25,395 bases of DNA from contig DEHG01000100.1 in assembly GCA_002351795.1 (NCBI GenBank), forward strand, positions 17,079-42,473. Reading direction: 5' to 3'. Position 1 is the first letter of the stretch. The number at the start of each line of letters is the position of its first letter. The position numbers and the translations under genes are program-made. Source of the DNA: Ruminococcaceae bacterium UBA2806 (GTDB taxonomy: Bacteria > Bacillota > Clostridia > Oscillospirales > Acutalibacteraceae). This document shows, piece after piece, positions 7,982 through 15,205 of the stretch. Below the pieces are notes generated by a model. The model was given only the letters and a program-made list of their open reading frames with translations, was not told where the DNA came from and made no database searches.

Positions 7982-8581
7982 ATGCCCGGAACTGTCAGTA
8001 AAACAGACAATTTTCTAAAAGCGATAGAAAAATATGCAGAGGAACAGCGCAGCAAGATACAGTCTGAAGCCGAGGATTTCAGGGAAAGAGAACTGAATAA
8101 GGCAGAGGAGGAAGGTCTGAGAGAAGCGTATGTCCTCATTCAGAAAAAAATGACAGATATCAGAACGCAGATAGCGGCTGATCTGTCAAGAGCAGAAACT
8201 GCAAGCCGCAGAAAGACATTTGTACGCAGAAAGCAGATAGAGGATGAGGTTTTTGAAAAAGCCGCCAAAAAGCTTGAGGCTTATACAAAAACTGATAAAT
8301 ATGCCAAAAGCCTTGAAAAAAGCGCAAAGGATATTTCAAAGGTACTCGGTGCTGATGATGTTGTACTTAAAGTCAGAAAGAGCGATCTTGCAAAGAAAAA
8401 TAAGATCGTTCTTGCCTTCGGCAGAAAATGCGAGGTCGAAGAGACAAACGATATCCGCATCGGCGGAATGATCGGCGTAAGCAAGAAACTCGGTATTCTC
8501 ATTGATGAGACTCTTGACAGTAAGCTTGAAGCTCAGCGTGAATGGTTCTGTGATAATTCAGGTCTGAAAGTTACCGAATAA
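7982..8581 (+). CDS. atpE: V/A-type ATPase subunit E (peripheral stalk)
   Basis: A 199-aa protein with a long charged N-terminal helix (about residues 10-100, Glu/Lys/Arg-rich, coiled coil) and a smaller mixed C-terminal domain ending 'IGGMIGVSKKLGILIDETLDSKLEAQREWF'. The 'GG..' strand followed by a 'D.TL..KLE' helix is the conserved end of subunit E. E pairs with H to make the stator stalk that contacts subunits A and B. AGGAGG at 7969-7974 lies seven bases from the ATG at 7982; a GTG at 7976 in the same frame is too close. It is 24 bases from atpF. Confidence 0.92.
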   Translation: MPGTVSKTDNFLKAIEKYAEEQRSKIQSEAEDFRERELNKAEEEGLREAYVLIQKKMTDIRTQIAADLSRAETASRRKTFVRRKQIEDEVFEKAAKKLEAYTKTDKYAKSLEKSAKDISKVLGADDVVLKVRKSDLAKKNKIVLAFGRKCEVEETNDIRIGGMIGVSKKLGILIDETLDSKLEAQREWFCDNSGLKVTE

Positions 8582-8601
8582 TGAAAGATGGGATGAAATA
8601 A

Positions 8602-10359
8602 ATGACTGATAAAGATGTTATTTTTGGTATAAACGGTCCTGTTGTTACCGTAAAAAACACCAGAAGCTTTTCCATGATGGAAATGGTTTATGTTGGTGAA
8701 TCCCGTCTGGTAGGTGAGATCATCGGTATTAATGATGAATTTACCACCGTACAGGTTTATGAGGAAACAACAGGTCTGAAACCCGGAGATCCGATCTATG
8801 GAACAGGAGAGCCTATGAACGTTCTCCTCGGACCGGGTATTATAGACAATATTTTTGACGGTATCGAGCGTCCCCTTAAAGCAATAGAGGAGCTCAGTGG
8901 TTCCTTTATATCAAGGGGCGCTTCCGTATCATCTCTTGACCTTAACAGATACTGGAATGTCAAGATAAAAGTAAAGGTCGGTGACAAGCTAAGCGGTGGT
9001 CAGATATATGCTTCCTGCCCCGAAACAGCTGTCATCGAGCATAGATTTATGGTGCCGCCGACACTCAGCGGTACTGTTACAAGGGTCGAGCCTAACGGAA
9101 AATATAAGCTCAAGGATACGATAGTTGTAATAAAGGATGAGAAAGGCGAGGAGCATGATCTTACCCTTTGTCAGCAGTGGCCTATCAGACAGGCAAGACC
9201 CAATGCCGAAAGACTCCCCGCTGATATCCCGCTTATTACGGGTCAGCGTGTCATGGATACAATGTTCCCGATAGCAAAGGGCGGTACTGCCGCTATTCCG
9301 GGCGGATTCGGCACAGGTAAAACAATGAACCAGCATCAGCTTGCAAAATGGTGTGATGCCGATATCATAGTATATGTAGGCTGCGGTGAGCGTGGAAATG
9401 AAATGAGCCAGGTTCTTGACGAATTCTCGGAGCTTATCGACCCGAAATCCGGCAGACCTATGACGGACAGAACGGTGCTTATCGCAAATACGTCAAATAT
9501 GCCTGTTGCGGCTCGTGAAGCGTCCATTTATACAGGACTTACCCTTGCGGAATATTACCGTGATATGGGCTATCATGTAGCGATCATGGCGGATTCAACT
9601 TCACGTTGGGCAGAGGCGCTCAGAGAAATATCAGGCCGTCTTGAGGAAATGCCTGCAGAGGAAGGCTTCCCGGCATATCTGCCTTCAAGACTTTCGGAAT
9701 TCTATGAAAGAGCAGGCCGTATAAAGACTCTCAGCGGAAGTGAAGGCTCCGTTACGATCATCGGTGCAGTATCTCCGCAGGGCAGTGACTTCTCCGAGCC
9801 TGTAACTCAGAATACCAAGCGTTTTACAAGATGCTTCTGGGCGCTTGATAAATCGCTTGCATATGCAAGACATTATCCTGCAATAAACTGGATGGACAGC
9901 TACAGCGAATACTTTACCGACCTTGACCCGTGGTTCAGGAACAATTTAGGTGAAGATTTCATAAAATACAGGAATAAGATAACAGCTCTTCTTCATGAGG
10001 AAAGTGCGCTTATGGAAATAGTAAAGCTTATCGGTTCGGATGTACTTCCCGACGACCAGAAGCTTGTTATCGAGACAGCAAAGGCTATCCGTGTAGGTTT
10101 CCTCCAGCAGAATGCTTTCCATCCGGACGATACATTCGTACCGCTTGAAAAGCAGAAGCTTATGATGAAGGCAATACTCCATCTGTACAATAAGTCAAAG
10201 CATATTATTGCTGCGGCAATTCCGATATCAAGGATAACGGAGCTTGGACTTTTTGAAAGACTGGCAAAGATGAAATATGATATCCCGAACAACAAGCTTG
10301 AGATGTTTGATGACCTTATCAAGGATATCGACACTTCCCTCGCAGCGCTTACGGCGTAA
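8602..10359 (+). CDS. atpA: V/A-type ATPase catalytic subunit A
   Basis: A 585-aa catalytic subunit of normal length. Visible parts: N-terminal barrel, the A-specific bulge ('PPTLSGTVTRVEPNGKYKLKD', about 155-175), P-loop GGFGTGKT (234-241, Lys240), 'CGERGNEM' with catalytic Glu263, Walker B region 'VAIMADSTSRWAEALREISGRLEEMP', and the C-terminal helical domain. The P-loop reads GGFGTGKT where GPFGSGKT is the common A-subunit form, a conservative change. The protein hydrolyses (or makes) ATP at the A-B interface. The ATG follows a modest GGGATG site 20 bases after atpE. Confidence 0.97.
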   Translation: MTDKDVIFGINGPVVTVKNTRSFSMMEMVYVGESRLVGEIIGINDEFTTVQVYEETTGLKPGDPIYGTGEPMNVLLGPGIIDNIFDGIERPLKAIEELSGSFISRGASVSSLDLNRYWNVKIKVKVGDKLSGGQIYASCPETAVIEHRFMVPPTLSGTVTRVEPNGKYKLKDTIVVIKDEKGEEHDLTLCQQWPIRQARPNAERLPADIPLITGQRVMDTMFPIAKGGTAAIPGGFGTGKTMNQHQLAKWCDADIIVYVGCGERGNEMSQVLDEFSELIDPKSGRPMTDRTVLIANTSNMPVAAREASIYTGLTLAEYYRDMGYHVAIMADSTSRWAEALREISGRLEEMPAEEGFPAYLPSRLSEFYERAGRIKTLSGSEGSVTIIGAVSPQGSDFSEPVTQNTKRFTRCFWALDKSLAYARHYPAINWMDSYSEYFTDLDPWFRNNLGEDFIKYRNKITALLHEESALMEIVKLIGSDVLPDDQKLVIETAKAIRVGFLQQNAFHPDDTFVPLEKQKLMMKAILHLYNKSKHIIAAAIPISRITELGLFERLAKMKYDIPNNKLEMFDDLIKDIDTSLAALTA

Positions 10360-10395
10360 AAGCGGGTCAAATACAATACGAAAGAAGTGAAATGA

Positions 10396-11832
10396 ATGAT
10401 TCTCGATTATGTTGGCGTAAAGGAGATCAACGGATCTCTGATCGTGCTTGATGATGTGGAAGGCGCATCCTTTGAGGAAATGGTGGATATCCGTCTTGAC
10501 AATGGTACGATTCGACATGGAAGAATAGTTCAGATAGAAGGTAAGCGTGTTGTTGTTCAGGTTTTTGAGGGTACGAAATCCATTTCACTGGACAATACAC
10601 GAACAAGACTGAAAGCCCGTCCCATGGAGCTTGCGCTTTCTCCTGAGATCCTCGGCAGAGTGTTCAGCGGTGCAGGCGATCCTATCGACGGCTTCGGGGC
10701 AGTTTATCCCGAAAAGAGAGCAAATATCAACGGTACGCCTATGAATCCCGTTTCCCGTATTTATCCGAGAAACTATATAAATACCGGTATTTCGACAATT
10801 GATACTCTTATGACGCTTATCAGAGGTCAGAAGCTGCCGATATTCTCAGGATCAGGCATGAAGCATAATGAGCTTGCCGTACAGATAGTAAGACAGGCAA
10901 AGATATCGGATACAGAGGATAATAATTTCTGCGTTGTTTTTGCTGCAATGGGCGTTAAAAATGACGTTGCGGATTATTTCCGCAGAAGCTTCGATGAAAG
11001 CGGCGTTCTTTCACGAGTTGTAATGTTCCTCAACCTTGCAAACGATCCTATCATTGAACGTACACTTACACCGAGATGTGCGCTTACAGCGGCGGAATAC
11101 CTTGCATTTGAGCTGAATATGCATGTACTTGTCATTATGACGGATATGACGTCATATGCCGAGGCTCTTCGTGAGTTTTCATCGTCAAAGGGCGAGATCC
11201 CCGGAAGAAAGGGTTTTCCCGGATATCTTTATTCCGACCTTGCATCTCTTTATGAAAGAGCAGGCATGGTCAAGGGCAGCACAGGTTCCGTTACTCAGAT
11301 ACCGATACTGACAATGCCCAATGATGATATTACTCACCCTGTTCCCGACCTTACAGGATATATCACAGAGGGTCAGATAGTTCTTGACAGACAGCTTGAG
11401 GGTCAGGGACTGTATCCGCCCGTATCCGTACTCCCGTCGCTTTCACGTCTTATGAAGGACGGCATAGGTGAGGGTTATACAAGAAGTGACCATCAGCCCC
11501 TTGCAAATCAGCTTTTTGCGGCATATGCAAGGGTACAGGATGCAAGATCACTTGCAAGCGTTATCGGTGAGGAGGAGCTTTCTCCCACTGATAAGAAATA
11601 TATGCAGTTCGGTAAGCTTTTTGAGCAGTATTTTGTAAATCAGGGCTATACCGAAAACAGGACAGTCGAGCAGAGTATCGACCTTGGCTGGAAGCTGCTT
11701 TCGACCCTGCCGAGAACAGAGCTTGACCGTGTTGATGACGCTTTGCTTGACGAGCATTATATTGACGACCCCGAACTGATATCATTCGATGTTTTCAGAA
11801 GTGCGGCGGATCAGAAGGAAGACGAAGACTAA
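10396..11832 (+). CDS. atpB: V/A-type ATPase regulatory subunit B
   Basis: A 478-aa non-catalytic nucleotide-binding subunit alternating with A in the head. It begins 'ILDYVGVKEINGSLIVLDDVEG', has the degenerate P-loop region 'PIFSGSGMKHNELAVQIVRQA', 'MTDMTSYAEALREFSSSKGEIPGRKGFPGY' and 'GSVTQIPILTMPNDDITHPVPDLTGYITEGQI'. Lack of a true Walker A lysine loop is normal for B. The ATG at 10396 has only a weak upstream site (AAGAAGTGA), and an overlapping ATG at 10392 is out of frame. It is 36 bases after atpA. Confidence 0.97.
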   Translation: MILDYVGVKEINGSLIVLDDVEGASFEEMVDIRLDNGTIRHGRIVQIEGKRVVVQVFEGTKSISLDNTRTRLKARPMELALSPEILGRVFSGAGDPIDGFGAVYPEKRANINGTPMNPVSRIYPRNYINTGISTIDTLMTLIRGQKLPIFSGSGMKHNELAVQIVRQAKISDTEDNNFCVVFAAMGVKNDVADYFRRSFDESGVLSRVVMFLNLANDPIIERTLTPRCALTAAEYLAFELNMHVLVIMTDMTSYAEALREFSSSKGEIPGRKGFPGYLYSDLASLYERAGMVKGSTGSVTQIPILTMPNDDITHPVPDLTGYITEGQIVLDRQLEGQGLYPPVSVLPSLSRLMKDGIGEGYTRSDHQPLANQLFAAYARVQDARSLASVIGEEELSPTDKKYMQFGKLFEQYFVNQGYTENRTVEQSIDLGWKLLSTLPRTELDRVDDALLDEHYIDDPELISFDVFRSAADQKEDED

Positions 11833-11850
11833 TGTGAGGAGGCGGACGCA

Positions 11851-12495
11851 GTGGCAGTACAGGCAGTGCCTACAAAAGGCAACCTGATGGCATATAAAAA
11901 ATCACTAACCCTCGCAAAAACAGGCTACGAGCTTCTTGATAAAAAGCGTAATATATTGGTTCGTGAGATGATGACGCTTATCGACAGGGCAGCAGAGATC
12001 CAGGACAAGATCGACGCAACCTACAGCAAGGCATATCTTGCTCTGCAAAAGGCCAATATCCGTATGGGCTATATTGACGATATTGCAAAGTCCGTTCCGG
12101 AGGAGGATTCGCTGAAGCTTACATACAGAAGTGTAATGGGTGTGGAAATACCCATTGTAACGATTGATAAGGAAAGCGGAGCGGAGCTTGTATACGGCTT
12201 GCAGATGACCGATCCTACAATAGATGAAGCCTATGCCTGCTTTACTGAGGTAAAGAGGCTTACGGCGGATCTTGCGGAGGTGGAGAACAGCGTATATCGT
12301 CTTGCGGACTCTATCAAGAAAACACAGAAGCGTGCTAATGCGCTTAAAAACATCATGATCCCCCGTTTTGAAGAGGGTGTGAAATTCATTACCGAAGCGC
12401 TTGAGGAGAAAGACAGGGAAGAATTCTCACGTCTTAAAGTCATTAAGGCGCAGAAGGAAAAGAAGAAAAACAAACAGGAACCGAAAGTACAGTGA
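11851..12495 (+). CDS. atpD: V/A-type ATPase subunit D (central shaft)
   Basis: A 214-aa soluble protein with long N- and C-terminal helices. It shows the family signature 'PTKGNLMAYKKSLTLAKTGYELLDKKRNILVREMM' at residues 7-41 and a very basic C-terminus ('KAQKEKKKNKQEP'). D forms the coiled-coil rotor shaft inside the A3B3 head and couples it to F and C. The start is GTG at 11851, eight bases after AGGAGG (11837-11842); no nearby in-frame ATG fits. It is the last gene of the operon and is followed by a strong terminator. Confidence 0.95.
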   Translation: MAVQAVPTKGNLMAYKKSLTLAKTGYELLDKKRNILVREMMTLIDRAAEIQDKIDATYSKAYLALQKANIRMGYIDDIAKSVPEEDSLKLTYRSVMGVEIPIVTIDKESGAELVYGLQMTDPTIDEAYACFTEVKRLTADLAEVENSVYRLADSIKKTQKRANALKNIMIPRFEEGVKFITEALEEKDREEFSRLKVIKAQKEKKKNKQEPKVQ

Positions 12496-12524
12496 CAAAT
12501 ATCGGTTTTTCACAATAATAGAAC

Positions 12525-12563
12525 CTCGCAGACAGGATGAGTTTTTTCTGTCTGCGAGTTTTT
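12525..12563 (+). terminator. Terminator of the ATPase operon
   Basis: CTCGCAGACAG (12525-12535) and CTGTCTGCGAG (12548-12558) form a perfect 11-bp stem with a 12-base loop, followed by TTTTTGTT. It lies 30 bases after the atpD stop. Confidence 0.92.
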
Positions 12564-13022
12564 GTTATAATAAATGCAGGAACAGTGTCTGATATATCGG
12601 ATCTTTCTTTTATTATTGAGAAATAAACTTGTATAATAAAATGTTTAATTCAGAGGAATAATAAAAAATAACAAAAAAATTGATATTATCAAACGACTAC
12701 TAACAATAAAAAACGGTAAAAAAGCCAATTTTTAATGCTAATCTCGAATAATTCTAAGTTTAATTCCAGCGTGAAATAATAAAAAACGGGAAAAATTCGC
12801 ATTAATAAAAATTTACATTTTGTTCATTTTTTTGTTAATAAATTTCTGTAGTGAAATTTAGAAATATAGAATATACTGTTGAAAAAATATTGTTAGATTT
12901 ATATAAAATATACAGTATGCAATATAAACTGCATAAAATTCAACAGAGAAATTTGTTGAAAAAACAAGCGTAAGTGAGTATATTGTATAAGTTTCAACAA
13001 GTTTCTTTTTGCATATTGGCAC
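12564..13022. other. AT-rich intergenic region without a recognisable gene
   Basis: About 460 bases, strongly AT-rich, with no plausible coding frame. It holds a 12-bp direct repeat, AATAAAAAACGG, at 12705-12716 and 12778-12789, both followed by A-rich tracts. At its right end are four copies of TGTTGAA/TTCAACA, listed separately. Isolated TATAAT-like strings (12566, 12632) lack a convincing -35. Confidence 0.6.
12877..13000. promoter_or_regulatory. Cluster of four TTGTTGAA-like motifs, candidate operators of the XRE regulator
   Basis: TGTTGAA occurs at 12877-12883 and 12954-12960, and its complement TTCAACA at 12939-12945 and 12993-12999. The middle pair forms an inverted repeat with an 8-base gap (12939-12960) and the last copy lies 22 bases before the XRE gene's -35. 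Four copies in 124 bases next to a DNA-binding protein gene suggests autoregulation; binding is inferred. Local AT-richness raises the chance of coincidence. Confidence 0.4.
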
Positions 13023-13051
13023 TTGTTATTTTTTGGGACATATTTTATAAT
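13023..13051 (+). promoter_or_regulatory. Probable promoter of the XRE regulator gene
   Basis: TTGTTA (13023-13028), 17-bp spacer, perfect TATAAT (13046-13051). It is the best match in a very AT-rich stretch and gives a leader of about 30 bases. Confidence 0.55.
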
Positions 13052-13088
13052 TTTATAAGTTGATAAAATTATTAGTGAGGTGTAATTC

Positions 13089-13340
13089 ATGAGATTGCGA
13101 AAGCAAGCACTTGGAAATCGCAACATGGTTGGTGTCAGGGTTGAAGAAATCCGCAAAAAAAAAGGCATGAAACAGAAAGAGCTTCTTGCACAGCTTCAGG
13201 TCAGAGGGGTTGACATGAATGCATCGGGTCTGTCCAAGCTTGAAGGACAGGTCAGATATGTGACAGATATCGAGCTGGTTGCCCTTGCTGATATTCTTGA
13301 GGTGTCTGTTGACAGACTGCTCGGACGTGAAAAAGGCTGA
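13089..13340 (+). CDS. Small XRE-family helix-turn-helix regulator
   Basis: An 83-aa protein made almost entirely of one Cro/CI-type helix-turn-helix domain (about residues 15-78): 'VGVRVEEIRKKKGMKQKELLAQLQ' (helices 1-2), 'MNASGLSKLEGQ' (recognition helix) and 'DIELVALADILEVSVDRLLG' (helices 4-5). There is no sensor or effector domain, so it probably acts as a simple dimeric DNA binder. The ATG follows GAGGTG. It is a single-gene unit with its own promoter and terminator, between the ATPase operon and glgA. TTGTTGAA-like sites upstream of its own promoter and of glgA make autoregulation and control of glgA possible, which is inference. Confidence 0.88.
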   Translation: MRLRKQALGNRNMVGVRVEEIRKKKGMKQKELLAQLQVRGVDMNASGLSKLEGQVRYVTDIELVALADILEVSVDRLLGREKG

Positions 13341-13358
13341 ATACTAATGCTGCAGTCG

Positions 13359-13393
13359 ATGCTCCCATTCGCTGAATGGGAGCATTTCTCTCT
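13359..13393 (+). terminator. Terminator of the XRE regulator gene
   Basis: ATGCTCCCATTC (13359-13370) and GAATGGGAGCAT (13374-13385) form a perfect 12-bp stem with a 3-base loop, followed by a pyrimidine tract (TTCTCTCTTT) that is T-rich but interrupted. Confidence 0.75.
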
Positions 13394-13448
13394 TTATACA
13401 AAAAACGATAATATGATCGGGCGATTATAATACATAAGTATCTGTAAC

Positions 13449-13456
13449 TTCAACAA
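13449..13456. promoter_or_regulatory. Fifth TTCAACAA motif, upstream of the glgA promoter
   Basis: TTCAACAA has the same orientation as the copy at 12993-13000 and lies 28 bases before the glgA -35, similar to the 22-base gap at the XRE promoter. This is the main hint that the XRE regulator may also control glgA. Confidence 0.35.
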
Positions 13457-13484
13457 AAATTCCGTAAAAAATTAGAAATATGTA

Positions 13485-13513
13485 TTGAATATTTCGGATA
13501 AATGGATTATAAT
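13485..13513 (+). promoter_or_regulatory. Promoter of glgA
   Basis: TTGAAT (13485-13490), 17-bp spacer, perfect TATAAT (13508-13513). Predicted start near 13520, which leaves an unusually long leader of about 155 bases before the glgA ATG. Confidence 0.7.
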
Positions 13514-13539
13514 AGTAAAAGAATTACTCTTTCATTCTA

Positions 13540-13672
13540 AGGAAACGCTGTAATAGTCATTGATCGTTTTTGTCGGAGTATTTTCCTGCAATAGCCGGAT
13601 CCGTTTTATCAGACTTTGATACTGTTTATTCCGTGTTTCCTAATTTATTAAAAAAACAGAATCAGGAGGAAA
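13540..13672 (+). promoter_or_regulatory. Candidate structured leader / translational switch of glgA
   Basis: AGGAAACGC (13540-13548) can pair with GTGTTTCCT (13633-13641), 9 bp with one G-U. Nested inside, AGTC-AT-TGAT (13555-13564) pairs with ATCAGACT (13608-13615), 8 bp with a two-base bulge, and CGGA (13574-13577) can pair with TCCG (13600-13603). The TTTCCT of the outer right arm (13636-13641) is also complementary to AGGAAA (13667-13672), which overlaps the glgA Shine-Dalgarno AGGAGG. The two pairings exclude each other, the logic of a translational riboswitch or thermosensor. I do not recognise a known riboswitch class. All pairings were found by eye. Confidence 0.45.
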
Positions 13673-13675
13673 AGT

Positions 13676-15130
13676 ATGAGAAAAGTATTATTTGTAGCTT
13701 CCGAATGTTATCCTTTCGTAAAGACAGGCGGACTTGCAGACGTTGTAGGCGCACTTCCGAAGATGATAAATAAGGATGAATTCGATGTAAGAGTTGTCGT
13801 TCCGAAATATATGTGTATCCCCTGGGAGTACAGACAGCATTTCCATTATATCACAAGCTTCTATATGGATCTCGGTCATATTCAGGAGCATAAATACGTC
13901 GGCATTATGATGTATGAATTTGAGGGCATCAAATATTATTTTATAGATAATGAATGTTATTTCGGCGGAGATTCCCCCTATGGTGATATCAAATGGGATA
14001 TTGAGAAATTTACATATTTCAGCAAGGCGGCTCTCGCTATTCTTCCTGTAATTGATTTCAAGCCTGACATTATCCACTGTCATGACTGGCAGGCAGCTCT
14101 TGTTCCGGTATTCCTTCACACACTTTTCAAGGACAACGGTTTCTTCTGGGGCATAAAGACAATAATGACTATACATAACCTCAAGTTCCAGGGTATATGG
14201 GATCTTAAAACATTCCGTTATCTTACAGGCTTCCCGGAGTATGTGTTCTCGTCACAGAATATGGAATATTTCAAGGACGGAAATATGCTCAAGGCTGGTA
14301 TAGTTTTCTCCGATTATGTTACAACTGTAAGTGATACATATGCCGGTGAGATACAGATGCCTTATTATGGCGAGGGTCTTGACGGACTTATGCGTCATAA
14401 GAATTATGCTCTTTGCGGTATTGTCAACGGCATTGATTATAACGTATATAATCCGGAGCATGATATTCAGATATTCGAGCATTATACCGCTCAGTCTATC
14501 GGTGAAAAGAAGGTTATGAATAAGAGAGGTCTTCAGCAGGAGCTTGGTCTTCCGGTGGATGACAATAAATTCATGATCTCCATAATTTCAAGACTTACCG
14601 ACCAGAAGGGTCTTGACCTTGTAAATTATGCAATAGAAAGGATCACTGACGAGCATACTCAGTTTGTTATTCTCGGTACAGGCGATCAGCAGTATGAAAA
14701 TACCTTCAAGTATTATCAGTATAAATATCCGGAAAGAGTTTCCGCAAATATTTTCTATTCGGATAACAGGGCGCATAAGCTTTATGCTGCTTCTGATGCA
14801 ATGCTCATGCCCTCACGCTTTGAACCCTGCGGACTTACACAGCTCATAGCTCTGCGTTACGGTACAGTTCCGATAGTAAGAGAAACAGGCGGTCTGCGTG
14901 ATACGGTACAGCCTTATAACTGGTATGACAATACAGGCACAGGCTTTACCTTTGCAAACTATAATGCAGAGGAAATGCTCAATGCCATCAACTATGCTAA
15001 AACCGTTTACTTCACACAGAGAGACCGTTGGAATGAGATCGCTGCAAGAGGCATGAGAATGGATTACTCATGGGCAAGATCCGCAAGACGTTATGAGGAG
15101 CTTTATTACAACCTCACAAACTGGTATTGA
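13676..15130 (+). CDS. glgA: Glycogen synthase (ADP-glucose type, GT5)
   Basis: A 484-aa GT5 glycosyltransferase that transfers glucose from ADP-glucose to the non-reducing end of an alpha-1,4-glucan. 'SECYPFVKTGGLADVVGALPK' at residues 9-29 contains the KTGGL ADP-glucose motif (Lys16). The C-terminal Rossmann domain has 'SRLTDQKGLDL', 'PSRFEPCGLTQLIALRYGTVPIVRETGGLRDTV' with the catalytic Glu of the FEPCG motif, and 'GTGFTF'. Length is normal. AGGAGG lies six bases before the ATG. Unlike many glg loci, no glgC, glgD, glgB or glgP is adjacent; the gene stands alone between its own promoter and terminator. Confidence 0.97.
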   Translation: MRKVLFVASECYPFVKTGGLADVVGALPKMINKDEFDVRVVVPKYMCIPWEYRQHFHYITSFYMDLGHIQEHKYVGIMMYEFEGIKYYFIDNECYFGGDSPYGDIKWDIEKFTYFSKAALAILPVIDFKPDIIHCHDWQAALVPVFLHTLFKDNGFFWGIKTIMTIHNLKFQGIWDLKTFRYLTGFPEYVFSSQNMEYFKDGNMLKAGIVFSDYVTTVSDTYAGEIQMPYYGEGLDGLMRHKNYALCGIVNGIDYNVYNPEHDIQIFEHYTAQSIGEKKVMNKRGLQQELGLPVDDNKFMISIISRLTDQKGLDLVNYAIERITDEHTQFVILGTGDQQYENTFKYYQYKYPERVSANIFYSDNRAHKLYAASDAMLMPSRFEPCGLTQLIALRYGTVPIVRETGGLRDTVQPYNWYDNTGTGFTFANYNAEEMLNAINYAKTVYFTQRDRWNEIAARGMRMDYSWARSARRYEELYYNLTNWY

Positions 15131-15155
15131 TTACTACGTACTCCTTAAATATTTA

Positions 15156-15205
15156 CCAGGCTCCCTGCAGCAGAGTCACGCCTGCTGCAGGGAGCCTGGT
15201 TTTTA
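15156..15205. terminator. Strong terminator after glgA, shared with the convergent gene
   Basis: CCAGGCTCCCTGCAGCAG (15156-15173) and its exact complement (15182-15199) form an 18-bp stem with an 8-base loop, followed by TTTTTAATTT. The T-run overlaps the stop codon of the minus-strand lipoprotein gene; in that direction the downstream tract is only moderately T-rich. Confidence 0.93.

Noticed and set aside
12401..12592. Small plus-strand frame running from the end of atpD through its terminator.
   Set aside because: It is out of frame with atpD, very Arg/Lys-rich, and crosses a strong terminator.
13570..13773. A 67-codon open frame spanning the glgA leader and the glgA start.
   Set aside because: It begins with TTG without a ribosome binding site, overlaps glgA in another frame and ends in a Arg/Lys/Cys-rich stretch typical of an out-of-frame reading.
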